The translations under genes were made by a program, and so were the position numbers. This document shows, in pieces, positions 32,660 to 41,918 of a DNA stretch of 56,186 nucleotides; position 1 is the stretch's first letter; each line of letters starts with the position of its first letter. The stretch comes from Actinomycetes bacterium (GTDB lineage: Bacteria; Actinomycetota; Actinomycetes; Actinomycetales; Dermatophilaceae), in assembly GCA_023420415.1 (NCBI GenBank), contig JAEZWF010000041.1, forward strand, positions 1-56,186, read 5' to 3'. Below the pieces are notes generated by a model that saw only the letters and a program-made list of their open reading frames with translations, had not been told where the DNA came from and ran no database searches.

Positions 32660-32696
32660 ACGAAGACCCGGACGAAGACCCGGACGAAACACCCGG
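32660..32696. repeat. Three tandem 12-bp units
   Basis: ACGAAGACCCGG twice, then a degenerate 13-bp third unit. In the 379-bp gap between hisN and the peptide-binding protein. The rest of the gap holds a GGCATAC motif (32632), TTGCTC and TACCGT promoter-like words, and the AGGAGG site at 32914. Confidence 0.7.
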
Positions 32697-32925
32697 CGAC
32701 GAGCGCCGGACGAGGGCTGCCGACAGGCCCGCTCTCGACTCGGACGCGGGACGATCACGTTTTTGTCTCGGCTTGCTCCAGATCGTCGCCTTTACCGTCT
32801 CCTTGCTCTTTCATGGGTCCCACACGACGACGCCACTGTGCGTTGCTGGGCTGCGCTCCAACCGGTGGGTGGCCCCGTCAGACCTCGTCCACACCGGACG
32901 GGTAACCCCAAGTAGGAGGACATCA

Positions 32926-34572
32926 ATGCGAGGAACTGCTCGCACGGTGACCATGGTTGCTGGCATTTCCGCCGCTGCGCTGCTCGCTGCAGCCTGTGGC
33001 GGTGGCGACAGCGGCAATGACAGCACCGACGCCGGAGCCAAGTCCGGCGGAACTGTGACGGTCCGCGGGTGTAACCCCCAGAACACCCTGATCCCCAGCA
33101 ACACCACCGAGACCTGTGGTGGAAACGTGCTCGACGCCATCATGGCCAAGCTCGTCCACTACAACCCCGAGAACGCCGCGCCCGAGAACGACATCGCGGA
33201 CAAGATCGAGACCTCGGACAACCAGAACTTCACCGTCACCCTCAAGAAGGGTTACAAGTTCCACGACGGCACCGAGGTCAAGGCGAAGAACTTCGTCGAC
33301 GCCTGGAACTACGCCGCGTACGGTCCCAACGCGCAGTCCTCCGGTTACTTCATGGAGCCGATCGAGGGCTTCGCCGACACCCAGTGTGCCGACGAGAAGT
33401 GCTCGACCAAGCCCAAGGCCGACAAGCTCACCGGTCTGGCCGTGAAGGACGACTACACCTTCACCATCAAGACCTCCGAGAAGGTCTCGAACATGCCGGT
33501 CCGTCTCGGCTACTCGGCGTTCTCGCCGCTGCCGGACTCGTTCTTCACCGACCCGAAGGCCTTCGGTGAGAAGCCGATCGGCGCGGGTCCGTTCAAGTTC
33601 GACAGCTGGACCAAGAACACCGAGATCAAGCTCAGCAAGTTCGCTGACTACTCGGGCAAGTTCGGCGGCAAGCTCGACGCCATCACGTTCAAGATCTACC
33701 AGGACGACGGCGCGGCCTACAACGACGTCATCGCCAACCAGCTCGACGTGACCGACTCGATCCCGTCCTCGGCGATGATCGACGACAAGTACAAGACGGA
33801 CCTGCCCGACCGGAACGCCCAGCGCGCCGTCGGCGTCATCCAGACCGTCACGTTCGCGCCGGTCAAGGTCGACCCGAACTACGCCGACCCGAAGATCCGT
33901 CAGGCGATCTCGATGGCCATCGACCGTGCGACGATCATCAAGCAGATCTTCAACAACACTCGTCAGCCCGCCACGGGCTGGGTCTCCCCGGTCGTGGACG
34001 GCTACAAGGCCAACCAGTGCGGCGAGTGGTGCACCTACGACAAGGCCAAGGCCAAGGCCAAGCTCGACGAGGCCGGTGGTTTCAAGGGCGGCAAGATGAC
34101 CCTGTCGTACAACGCGGACGCCGACCACAAGCCGTGGACCGAGGCGACCTGCAACTCGATCAAGGGCGCCCTGGGTGTCGACTGTGTCGCCACCCCGGTC
34201 GTGGACTTCGCCACCTTCCGTTCGCAGATCGCGGACAAGAAGATGAAGGGCATGTTCCGCACCGGCTGGCAGATGGACTACCCGTCGATCGAGAACTTCC
34301 TCGCCCCGATCTACAAGACCGGCGCGTCCTCCAACGACGGTGACTACTCCAACCCGGAGTTCGACAAGCTGCTCAACGAGGCAGCTGCCGAGTCCGACGC
34401 GGCTGCCGCCAACGCCAAGTACCAGCAGGCTGAGGCGCTCCTCGCGAACGACATGCCGTCCATCCCGATGTGGTACTCCACCGCGACCTTCGGCTGGTCC
34501 GACAAGGTCACCGGTGTGAAGATCACCGCGTTCGGCACGATCGACTTCTCGAGCCTGGCTCTGAAGTCCTGA
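32926..34572 (+). CDS. Peptide ABC transporter substrate-binding lipoprotein
   Basis: 548 residues. Lipobox LLAAAC (Cys near residue 24) gives a lipid-anchored protein. SBP family 5 marks: FTVTLKKGYKFHDGTEVKAKNFVDAWNYAAYGP, VRLGYSAFSPLP, DPKIRQAISMAIDRATI, and MWYS near the end. It binds peptides or similar solutes for the permeases and ATPases that follow. Lys/Asp/Asn-rich, hence locally lower GC; strong AGGAGG site 6 nt before the ATG suggests high expression. Confidence 0.9.
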   Translation: MRGTARTVTMVAGISAAALLAAACGGGDSGNDSTDAGAKSGGTVTVRGCNPQNTLIPSNTTETCGGNVLDAIMAKLVHYNPENAAPENDIADKIETSDNQNFTVTLKKGYKFHDGTEVKAKNFVDAWNYAAYGPNAQSSGYFMEPIEGFADTQCADEKCSTKPKADKLTGLAVKDDYTFTIKTSEKVSNMPVRLGYSAFSPLPDSFFTDPKAFGEKPIGAGPFKFDSWTKNTEIKLSKFADYSGKFGGKLDAITFKIYQDDGAAYNDVIANQLDVTDSIPSSAMIDDKYKTDLPDRNAQRAVGVIQTVTFAPVKVDPNYADPKIRQAISMAIDRATIIKQIFNNTRQPATGWVSPVVDGYKANQCGEWCTYDKAKAKAKLDEAGGFKGGKMTLSYNADADHKPWTEATCNSIKGALGVDCVATPVVDFATFRSQIADKKMKGMFRTGWQMDYPSIENFLAPIYKTGASSNDGDYSNPEFDKLLNEAAAESDAAAANAKYQQAEALLANDMPSIPMWYSTATFGWSDKVTGVKITAFGTIDFSSLALKS

Positions 34573-34581
34573 CGTGAGTGA

Positions 34582-34609
34582 TGCCCCGGCGGCGCTCGTC
34601 GCCGGGGCA
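34582..34609 (+). terminator. Intra-operon hairpin 1
   Basis: TGCCCCGGCG, 8-nt loop, CGCCGGGGCA, 9 nt after the binding-protein stop. Likely stabilises or partly terminates, giving excess binding protein over permease. Confidence 0.7.
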
Positions 34610-34629
34610 CCCACCACCAACTAGAGTCG

Positions 34630-34662
34630 TCGGCCTGCCGGCCTTGAAGGTCGGCAGGCCGA
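34630..34662 (+). terminator. Intra-operon hairpin 2
   Basis: 14-bp arms with one G.T mismatch (TCGGCCTGCCGGCC / GGTCGGCAGGCCGA), loop TTGAA. Confidence 0.7.
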
Positions 34663-34703
34663 TGACCTGTCCGGGGTCGGTTCCACATTCTGGACCGGCG
34701 CCA

Positions 34704-34718
34704 CGTATGGTCCATACG
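34704..34718. promoter_or_regulatory. 15-bp perfect palindrome CGTATGGTCCATACG
   Basis: Arms CGTATGG / CCATACG around a single T, 109 bp before the permease start. It has the form of a GntR- or TetR-type operator. An internal promoter for the permease genes is possible. Confidence 0.5.
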
Positions 34719-34827
34719 ACTATCTTTGGGTCGAGGACTGCGGACGCCATCCGTGGCAGCCGAGCCCGACCAACGACGCCTCGGGACGAAAACCCTGGTT
34801 CGAGGTGTCCAGCGACTAGGAGGTGAC

Positions 34828-35760
34828 GTGTACAAGTACGTCATTCGACGCCTGCTACAGATGATCCCGGTGCTCATCGGCGCCACGTTCATCATCTTCT
34901 ACATGGTGTTCTCGATGCCGGGTGACCCCACCGCCGGCATGTGTGGTGACCGAGGCTGTTCCCCCGCCTTCGTCGCCCAGTTCCGCGAGGAGCACAACCT
35001 CGACGACCCGTTCCCGGTGCAGTACGCCAAGTACCTCGGCAACGTCGTCCAGGGCGACCTCGGCACGAACTTCCGCAACCAGTCGGTCGGTTTCGAGCTC
35101 GAGCAGCGCTACCCGATCACGGCCAAGCTCGCCCTCATGGCCATCGCCTTCGAAGCGGTCATCGGCATCATCGCCGGTGTGCTGGCGGGCGTGCGCAAGG
35201 GCAAGTTCATCGACAACCTGGTGCTCGTCAGCACCCTCGTGGTCATCTCGATCCCGGTCTTCGTCATCGGCTCGGTGCTCCAGTACTACCTGGGCGTCAA
35301 GCTGGGCGGTGAGATCTTCCCGGTGACCTACGACTCGAGCAGGCCCCTGCAGTCGCTCATCCTGCCGGCCTTCGTGCTCGGCAGCGCCTCCATCGCCTAC
35401 GTCGCGCGGCTCACCCGCACCAACCTGGTGGAGAACCTGCGCGCGGACTACCTGCGCACCGCCATCGCCAAGGGCCTCACCCGGTCCCGCGCGATCGGCG
35501 TGCACGCGCTGCGCAACTCGCTCATCCCGGTGGTGACCTTCATCGGTGCCGACTTCGGCAGCCTGCTCGGTGGCGCGATCGTGACCGAGCGCATCTTCAA
35601 CATCCCGGGTGTCGGTGGGTTCCTCTTCACCGGCATCCGCAACCACGACGGTGTGTCCGTCGTGGGCACGGTCACCGTCCTGGTGCTCGTCTTCCTCCTT
35701 GTCAACCTGCTCGTCGACCTGTTGTACGGCGTGCTCGACCCGAGGATCAGCCATGACTGA
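34828..35760 (+). CDS. Peptide ABC transporter permease (DppB/OppB type)
   Basis: 310 residues, six membrane helices; N-terminal MYKYVIRRLLQMIPVLIGATFIIF is the family start. The coupling loop is ADYLRTAIAKGLTRSRAIGVHALRNSLIPVVTFIG. GTG 34828 follows AGGAGGTGA, the strongest ribosome site in the window. Overlaps the next gene by 8 nt. Confidence 0.92.
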   Translation: MYKYVIRRLLQMIPVLIGATFIIFYMVFSMPGDPTAGMCGDRGCSPAFVAQFREEHNLDDPFPVQYAKYLGNVVQGDLGTNFRNQSVGFELEQRYPITAKLALMAIAFEAVIGIIAGVLAGVRKGKFIDNLVLVSTLVVISIPVFVIGSVLQYYLGVKLGGEIFPVTYDSSRPLQSLILPAFVLGSASIAYVARLTRTNLVENLRADYLRTAIAKGLTRSRAIGVHALRNSLIPVVTFIGADFGSLLGGAIVTERIFNIPGVGGFLFTGIRNHDGVSVVGTVTVLVLVFLLVNLLVDLLYGVLDPRISHD

Positions 35761-36694
35761 GGCATCGACGATTGCAATCTCCTCGGAGACCGGTGCCGCG
35801 CCCGGCGGCGACGTCCAGCAGGACAAGCCCCGTTCCCTGGCGTCCGACGCCTGGCGCCAGCTCAAGAAGAACCCGATCTTCTGGTTCTCCGTGGTGCTCA
35901 TCGCGCTGTTCGTCCTCATGGCGATCGTGCCGCAGCTGTTCACCAGCACCGACCCCAACGCCGCCGTGCTGCAGGACGCCCGACAGCGTCCGAGCCTCGA
36001 CGGACCGTGGTTCGGCCGCGACATCCAGGGTTACGACATCTACGCCCGCACCATCCACGGTGCGCGCGCCTCGATCCTCGTCGGTGTCTTTGCGACCCTG
36101 GCGACGCTCATCGTCGGCACCACCCTCGGTGTGATCGCCGGCTTCTACGGCGGCTGGATCGACGCGGTCGTGTCCCGCCTGACCGACATCTTCTTCGCGA
36201 TCCCGCTGCTCCTCGGCGGCATCCTGTTCATGTCGGTCATGCCGAACGACCAGAACACGCCCTACCTCATCGTGGTGGGCAAGGTCGTGCTGGTGCTGGC
36301 GATCTTCGGCTGGCCGGGCATCGCGCGACTCATGCGGTCGAGCGTCATGCAGGTCAAGCCGAACGACTACGTGCAGGCCGCCCGCGCACTCGGCGCCAGC
36401 CCGTGGCGGATCATCCGGTCGCACGTCATCCCCAACGCGATGGCCCCGGTCATCGTCGTGGCGACGATCAACCTCGGTGTCTACATCGCGGTCGAGGCGA
36501 CGCTGAGCTTCCTCGGCATCGGCCTCACGCCACCCGCGGTCTCGTGGGGTGTCGCGATCTCCGACGCACTGGTCGGTATCCGCACCACGCCGCACATGCT
36601 CCTGTTCCCCAGCCTCTTCCTCAGCCTGGCGGTGCTGGCGTTCATCATGCTCGGTGACGCCATCCGCGACGCCTTCGACCCGAAGTCGCGCTGA
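35753..36694 (+). CDS. Peptide ABC transporter permease (DppC/OppC type)
   Basis: 313 residues with an N-terminal cytosolic arm, six membrane helices, and the coupling loop NDYVQAARALGASPWRIIRSHVIPNAMAPVIV. LSFLGIGLTPPAVSWG is the conserved periplasm-side segment. Pairs with the upstream permease. Confidence 0.92.
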   Translation: MTEASTIAISSETGAAPGGDVQQDKPRSLASDAWRQLKKNPIFWFSVVLIALFVLMAIVPQLFTSTDPNAAVLQDARQRPSLDGPWFGRDIQGYDIYARTIHGARASILVGVFATLATLIVGTTLGVIAGFYGGWIDAVVSRLTDIFFAIPLLLGGILFMSVMPNDQNTPYLIVVGKVVLVLAIFGWPGIARLMRSSVMQVKPNDYVQAARALGASPWRIIRSHVIPNAMAPVIVVATINLGVYIAVEATLSFLGIGLTPPAVSWGVAISDALVGIRTTPHMLLFPSLFLSLAVLAFIMLGDAIRDAFDPKSR

Positions 36695-36714
36695 GCGGGA
36701 AAGACGACACACAC

Positions 36715-37758
36715 ATGACGACAGACACGCAGACGAGGAAGTCGGACACCCCGGCGTCCTCGCAGTACAAGCCGGTCGACGGCCTGCTGCTCGAGGTGGA
36801 GGACCTCCGCGTCGAGTTCCACACCGAGGACGGCGTGGCCAAGGCCATCAACGGCGTCAACTTCGACCTGCACGAGGGCGAGACGCTCGCCATCCTCGGT
36901 GAGTCGGGGTCGGGCAAGTCCGTGACCGCGCAGGCGATCATGGGCATCCTCGACATGCCACCGGCCGTCATCCCGGGAGGCCAGATCCGCTACTGCGGCC
37001 AGGACCTGCTGACGATGCCGGAGGAGCAGCGGCGCAAGACCCGCGGCCCGGAGATCTCGATGGTCTTCCAGGACGCGCTCTCCTCGCTCAACCCGGTCTT
37101 CCCGGTCGGGTGGCAGATCGCGGAGATGTTCCGCAAGCACCGCGGCATGAACAAGTCCGACTCCCTGGAGCGGGCGGTCAAGCTGATGCAGCGGGTGCAG
37201 ATCCCGGCCGCCAAGGAGCGGGTGAAGGCCTACCCGCACCAGTTCTCCGGCGGCATGCGCCAGCGCATCATGATCGCGATGGCCATCGCGCTCGACCCGG
37301 CGGTGCTCATCGCCGACGAGCCGACGACCGCCCTGGACGTCACCGTCCAGGCGCAGATCATGTCGCTGTTGCAGGAGCTGCAGGAAGAGCGCCAGATGGG
37401 CCTCATCCTCATCACTCACGACCTCGGCGTGGTCGCCGACGTCGCAGACAAGATCGCGGTCATGTATGCCGGCCGGATCGTCGAGCGCGCGGACGTGTTC
37501 GACCTCTACCGGCAGCCCGCGCACCCCTACACCAAGGGTCTGCTCGAGTCGATCCCGCGCCTGGACCAGAAGGGGCAGGAGCTGGCTGCCATCGGTGGCC
37601 TGCCGCCGAACCTCATGCGGATCCCGGCCGGGTGCGCCTTCAACCCGCGGTGCCGCTACGCGCAGGACATCTGCCGCGAGGACCGTCCCGAGCTGCTGAC
37701 CGTCGCCCCCGGCCGCGAGTCCGCGTGCCACTTCGCCGAGGAGGTCCTCCATGGCTGA
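36715..37758 (+). CDS. Peptide ABC transporter ATP-binding protein (DppD/OppD type)
   Basis: 347 residues. Walker A GESGSGKS, Q-loop VFQDALSSLNP, signature FSGGMRQR, Walker B VLIADEPTTALD, H-loop ITHDLG. The C-terminal oligopeptide-transporter domain carries four Cys (CAFNPRC, ICRED, ACHF), as in the family where they can hold an iron-sulphur cluster. Overlaps the next gene by 8 nt. Confidence 0.94.
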   Translation: MTTDTQTRKSDTPASSQYKPVDGLLLEVEDLRVEFHTEDGVAKAINGVNFDLHEGETLAILGESGSGKSVTAQAIMGILDMPPAVIPGGQIRYCGQDLLTMPEEQRRKTRGPEISMVFQDALSSLNPVFPVGWQIAEMFRKHRGMNKSDSLERAVKLMQRVQIPAAKERVKAYPHQFSGGMRQRIMIAMAIALDPAVLIADEPTTALDVTVQAQIMSLLQELQEERQMGLILITHDLGVVADVADKIAVMYAGRIVERADVFDLYRQPAHPYTKGLLESIPRLDQKGQELAAIGGLPPNLMRIPAGCAFNPRCRYAQDICREDRPELLTVAPGRESACHFAEEVLHG

Positions 37759-38857
37759 GCCGATCCTGACCGCGACCGACCTGGTCAAGCACTACCCGAT
37801 CAAGGGCGGCGTGCTGCGGCGCACCGTGGGTCACGTCAAGGCCGTCGACGGCGTGAGCTTCGAGCTGCTCAAGGGTGAGACGCTCGGCATCGTTGGTGAG
37901 TCCGGCTGTGGCAAGTCCACCCTCGGGCGGCTCCTCATGCGCCTGGAGGAGCCCACGTCGGGCCAGGTCGTGTTCGACGGCGTCGACATGTACAGCCAGA
38001 AGGGTCGCGCGATGCGCAAGCTGCGTCGCGACATCCAGATCGTGTTCCAGGACCCCTACACCTCGCTCAACCCGAGGAAGACGGTCGGTGACATCATCGC
38101 CGAGCCCTTCGACATCCACCCCGACGTGGTGCCGAAGAACGGCCGTCGCAAGGCGGTCCAGGACCTGCTCGACATGGTCGGCCTCAACCCCGAGCACATC
38201 AACCGCTACCCGCACCAGTTCTCCGGTGGTCAGCGCCAGCGCATCGGCATCGCCCGCGGCATCGCGCTCAACCCGAAGGTGCTGATCTGTGACGAGCCGG
38301 TCTCCGCGCTCGACGTGTCGGTGCAGGCGCAGGTCGTCAACCTGATGGAGAAGCTGCAGGACGAGCTCGGCCTGTCCTACATCTTCATCGCCCACGACCT
38401 GTCCGTGGTCCGTCACATCTCCGACCGCGTCGGCGTGATGTACCTCGGCAAGCTCGCCGAGCTGGGGGAGGAGGACGAGATCTACGGTCGCCCCACCCAC
38501 CCCTACACGCAGGCGCTGCTGTCGGCCGTGCCGGTGCCCGACCCCACGCTGCGTGACAAGAAGGAGCAGATCGTCCTCACCGGCGATGTGCCGTCGCCGG
38601 CGAACCCGCCGTCGGGCTGCCGGTTCCACACCCGGTGCTGGAAGGCGCAGGACAAGTGCAAGACCGACGTCCCCCTGCTCGAGCTGCGACCCGACGGTGT
38701 CGGCGAGCACCTCTCCGCCTGCCACTTCGCGTCGCCGCGTGAGGTCATCGAGACCGTCGACGTGTCGGACCAGGAGGTCGTGTTCAAGGCCGAGGTCCGC
38801 GACCAGGCTTCGTTCGAGGAGCAGGCCGTGGCCACGGAGGGCACCAAGGAGAGCTGA
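37751..38857 (+). CDS. Peptide ABC transporter ATP-binding protein (DppF/OppF type)
   Basis: 368 residues. Walker A GESGCGKS, VFQDPYTSLNPR, signature FSGGQRQR, Walker B VLICDEPVSALD, IAHDLSVV. The same four-Cys C-terminal domain (GCRFHTRC, KC, ACHF). Completes a five-gene importer; the order A-B-C-D-F is standard. Confidence 0.94.
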   Translation: MAEPILTATDLVKHYPIKGGVLRRTVGHVKAVDGVSFELLKGETLGIVGESGCGKSTLGRLLMRLEEPTSGQVVFDGVDMYSQKGRAMRKLRRDIQIVFQDPYTSLNPRKTVGDIIAEPFDIHPDVVPKNGRRKAVQDLLDMVGLNPEHINRYPHQFSGGQRQRIGIARGIALNPKVLICDEPVSALDVSVQAQVVNLMEKLQDELGLSYIFIAHDLSVVRHISDRVGVMYLGKLAELGEEDEIYGRPTHPYTQALLSAVPVPDPTLRDKKEQIVLTGDVPSPANPPSGCRFHTRCWKAQDKCKTDVPLLELRPDGVGEHLSACHFASPREVIETVDVSDQEVVFKAEVRDQASFEEQAVATEGTKES

Positions 38858-38886
38858 CCTCGGGAGCCGGCCACCCGGCATACCCA

Positions 38887-38929
38887 CGATCGCGCCGCCA
38901 CCCCGCCCACCGGGGAGGCGGCGCGATCG
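38887..38929. terminator. Bidirectional terminator between opp/dpp genes and rsgA
   Basis: CGATCGCGCCGCC.A.CCCCG, loop, CGGGG.A.GGCGGCGCGATCG: 13 + 5 bp arms. It serves the convergent rsgA gene, which ends at 38939, as well. Confidence 0.85.
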
Positions 38930-38938
38930 CGTTGAGGC

Positions 38939-39973
38939 TCAGTCGGTTTCGCCCGAACGCGCGCGCAGCAGGCGACGCAACGACTCCAGGCGTGACGGCC
39001 CGGCGGGCCCGGCCTGACCGGAGGCGACCCATTCGTCGAGCGCGCACTCGGGCTCGTCATGGGTGCACCCACGTGGGCACCCCGCGGTGCCCGGTTCGAG
39101 GTCGGGGAAGTGGTCGATGATGCGGGCCAGGTCGACGTGCGCGAGGCCGAACGAGCGCACGCCCGGTGTGTCGATGACCCACCCGTCGCCGCCCGGCAGC
39201 CGCAACGCCACGGCCGAGGTCGACGTGTGCCGCCCGCGACCGGTCACGTCGTTGACGTCGCCGGTGGCGCGGTTGGCATCCGGGACGAGGGCGTTGACGA
39301 GCGTGGACTTGCCGACGCCGGAGTGGCCGACCAGGACACTGACGCGCCCCTCGAGGTGGTCGAGGAGCTCCTCGAGCCCCAGGAAGTCGTCCTCGCTCGA
39401 CGTGACCACGTGCGGCACGTCGAGCGGGGCATAGGTCTGCAGGAAGGGCGCCGGGTCGGCGAGGTCGGCCTTGGTGAGCACGAGCAGGGGGTCGAGATCT
39501 GCGTCGTATGCCGCGACGAGGGCGCGGTCGATGAGGCGCGGACGGGGCTCGGGGTTGGCGAGGGCGGTGACGATGACCAGCTGGTCGGCGTTCGCGACGA
39601 TGACGCGTTCGACGGGGTCGGTGTCGTCGGCGGTGCGCCGCAGGACCGATGTGCGGGGCTGGACGCGCACGATGCGCGCGAGGGAGTCGGGTCCACCGCC
39701 GACGTCACCCACGAGGTCGACGTTGTCGCCGACGACGATGCCCTTGCGACCGAGCTCGCGGGCCTTCATGGCCATGACGATGCGTTCCGGAAGTCGTTTG
39801 CCGCCAACGCCTTTGGCGACGAGCACCGTGTAACGGCCGCGGTCGACGGCGATGACGAACCCGGGCACGGCGTCGTCGTGGGCCGGGCGGTCCTTGGAGC
39901 GCGGGCGTGAGCCTCGCCGGCTCGGTCGGATGCGGACGTCGCTCTCGTCGTAGTCCGACGCGCGCCGGCTCAT
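38939..39973 (-). CDS. rsgA: Ribosome small-subunit GTPase RsgA
   Basis: 344 residues. Circularly permuted GTPase: LLVLTKADL (G4) comes before GHSGVGKSTLVNAL (G1) and DTPGVRSFGL (G3). The C-terminal zinc module CPRGCTHDEPEC is intact. Assists 30S maturation. It starts 7 nt after the aroA stop on the same strand. Confidence 0.93.
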   Translation of the reverse strand: MSRRASDYDESDVRIRPSRRGSRPRSKDRPAHDDAVPGFVIAVDRGRYTVLVAKGVGGKRLPERIVMAMKARELGRKGIVVGDNVDLVGDVGGGPDSLARIVRVQPRTSVLRRTADDTDPVERVIVANADQLVIVTALANPEPRPRLIDRALVAAYDADLDPLLVLTKADLADPAPFLQTYAPLDVPHVVTSSEDDFLGLEELLDHLEGRVSVLVGHSGVGKSTLVNALVPDANRATGDVNDVTGRGRHTSTSAVALRLPGGDGWVIDTPGVRSFGLAHVDLARIIDHFPDLEPGTAGCPRGCTHDEPECALDEWVASGQAGPAGPSRLESLRRLLRARSGETD

Positions 39974-39980
39974 GTGTTGC

Positions 39981-41300
39981 TCATCGGTGGGCCGAGCCCG
40001 TCGACGACAGCATGCGCTCCCAGAGCGTGGTGAACTCCGGCAACGTCTTGGCGACGGTGCCGGCGTCCTCGACGACGACATGGGGCACGCGCAGGCCCAG
40101 GACCGCACCGGCCATCACCATCCGGTGGTCGGCGTAGGTGTGGAAGGTGCCGCCGTGCAGCGTCGCGGGCGCGATCCGCAGGCCGTCGTCGGTCTCGGTG
40201 ACGTCGCTGCCGAGCGCTCCGAGCTCGCGCGCCAGGGCAGCGAGCCGGTCGGTCTCGTGGCCACGGATGTGGGCGACACCGCGGATCACGGACGGCGAGT
40301 CGGCCAGCGCCGCGACGGCAGCCACGACCGGGGTGAGCTCGGAAGCGTCGTGCAGGTCGAGGTCGACGCCGCTGACCTCCCCGGTGCCCGCCACCGTCAG
40401 TCCCTCTCGGGTGAGCGTCACGTCGGCACCCATGGCGTCGAGGATGTCGCGCACGGCGTCGCCGGCCTGGGTGGTGTGCTGCGGCCACCCCGGCACCGTG
40501 ACGCTGCCGCCACAGACCAGCGCGGCGGAGAGGAACGGAGCGGCGTTGGACAGGTCGGGTTCGACCTGCACGTCGAGGCCGGTGAGCTCGGACGGCTCGA
40601 CCCGCCACGTGTTGGCTTCGCCGTCGTCGACGAATGCCCCTGCGTCCCTGAGGGTTTCGACCGTCATCGCGATGTGCGGCTCCGATGGCACGGGCTTGCC
40701 GTCGTGGTGCACGGTGACGCCCTCGGCATACCTCGCCCCCGCCAGCAGGAGGGCCGACACGAACTGTGAGCTCTCAGACGCGTCGAGCGTGACGGCGCCG
40801 CCGCGCACCGCGCCAGTGCCGCCCACGGTGAAGGGCAGGGTGCCGCGGCCCTCGTCGTCGACGCTGACACCCAGGGTGCGCAGGGCGTCGAGCACCGGCC
40901 CCATCGGGCGCACGCGTGCCTGGGCGTCGCCGTCGAAACCCACGTCCCCGGTCGCCAGGGCGGCCACCGGCGGCACGAACCGCATGACGGTGCCCGCCAG
41001 GCCGCAGTCGACGGTGCCCCCGCCGACCAGCGGCGCCGGGGTGACGAGCCAGTCGGGCGAGCCGCCCTGCGCGGAGTCCTCGATGCGGGCGCCGAGGCTG
41101 CGCAGTGCCTGCGCCATGAGCAGGGTGTCGCGCGAGCGCAACGGGGCGCGCAGCATCGACGGGCTGTTGGCCAGCGCCGCGAGCACCAGGTAACGGTTGG
41201 TCAGCGACTTGCTGCCGGGCAGGGTCACCGTCGCGTCGACGGGGTGACCCGGGGTGGGCGCGGGCCAGTCGACCCGTCCCGCTGGATCAGGTGAGGGCAT
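39981..41300 (-). CDS. aroA: 3-phosphoshikimate 1-carboxyvinyltransferase (EPSP synthase)
   Basis: 439 residues. TLPGSKSLTNRYLVLAAL at the start, GLAGTVMRF, DASESSQFVSALLL, and FHTYADHRMVMAGAVLGL are the conserved phosphate and PEP-binding segments. Shikimate pathway. The ATG at 41300 lies inside the end of the DoxX gene (14-nt overlap) with no separate Shine-Dalgarno, so it is translated by coupling. Confidence 0.94.
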   Translation of the reverse strand: MPSPDPAGRVDWPAPTPGHPVDATVTLPGSKSLTNRYLVLAALANSPSMLRAPLRSRDTLLMAQALRSLGARIEDSAQGGSPDWLVTPAPLVGGGTVDCGLAGTVMRFVPPVAALATGDVGFDGDAQARVRPMGPVLDALRTLGVSVDDEGRGTLPFTVGGTGAVRGGAVTLDASESSQFVSALLLAGARYAEGVTVHHDGKPVPSEPHIAMTVETLRDAGAFVDDGEANTWRVEPSELTGLDVQVEPDLSNAAPFLSAALVCGGSVTVPGWPQHTTQAGDAVRDILDAMGADVTLTREGLTVAGTGEVSGVDLDLHDASELTPVVAAVAALADSPSVIRGVAHIRGHETDRLAALARELGALGSDVTETDDGLRIAPATLHGGTFHTYADHRMVMAGAVLGLRVPHVVVEDAGTVAKTLPEFTTLWERMLSSTGSAHR

Positions 41301-41826
41301 CGTGCGCCTGGGTGGCCGCGAGCTTCGCCTCGCGCTTGGCAGCCCTCGTGGCGAGCTTCGCCTCCCGCTTGGCGCGCTTGGCCGAACGCCGTGCCGAGTC
41401 CTCGGCCATGCCGACGCGGTAGGCCAGTCCCGGCTTGCCCTCGGTGTCGACGGAGGCGAGCAGCAGGCCACCGATCAGGCTGAGGTTCTTGAGGAACTGG
41501 ATGCGCTGCGTGCGCCGCGCCGTCGGGTCCTTCTCCTCCCAGAACGCGTGGCCGACGTAGGTGGTCGGGACCATCGAGGCCGCCAGGACGGTGGCGGCGA
41601 TGCGCGGGAAGTTGCCCGTCGCCAGCATGGCGCCGGCGCCCATCATGGTGGCCCCGTTGGCGCGCACGAGCAGCTCCGGGTCGTTGGGCACGCCCAGTGG
41701 CGCGAGCTGGTCCGCCAGCGGCGCCACCTTCGGCTTCAGGAGGGCAGGCTGGCGAAGCTGCTGGTAGCCCTGGATGACGAACAGGGCGGCGAGCATCGGG
41801 CGGGCAACGCGTCGGACCAGGGTCAT
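41287..41826 (-). CDS. DoxX family membrane protein
   Basis: 179 residues. Four predicted membrane helices begin with VARPMLAALFVIQGYQQLRQP; NLSLIGGLLLASVDTEGKPG closes the DoxX core. A basic Ala/Lys/Arg coil (AKREAKLATRAAKREAKLA) forms the C-terminus. Role uncertain; in mycobacteria DoxX takes part in oxidative-stress complexes. GGGAGTGG site before ATG 41826. Confidence 0.78.
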   Translation of the reverse strand: MTLVRRVARPMLAALFVIQGYQQLRQPALLKPKVAPLADQLAPLGVPNDPELLVRANGATMMGAGAMLATGNFPRIAATVLAASMVPTTYVGHAFWEEKDPTARRTQRIQFLKNLSLIGGLLLASVDTEGKPGLAYRVGMAEDSARRSAKRAKREAKLATRAAKREAKLAATQAHDALT

Positions 41827-41905
41827 GTCCACTCCCTCGGTGGTGGTGAAGATCGGCAAACGCCTCGGCTCCTTCCTACCGTATGGGCCGGTCGGTGGCG
41901 CTGCG

Positions 41906-41911
41906 TACCCT
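41906..41911 (+). promoter_or_regulatory. -10 box TACCCT, leaderless SRAP gene
   Basis: TACCCT-GTCCACC-ATG, 7-nt gap. Leaderless start fits the need for Cys to be residue 2. Confidence 0.55.
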
Positions 41912-41918
41912 GTCCACC

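Noticed and set aside
32660..32696. 12-bp tandem units as a CRISPR-like or iteron array
   Set aside because: Only two exact units and a degenerate third, directly abutting, with no replication gene.
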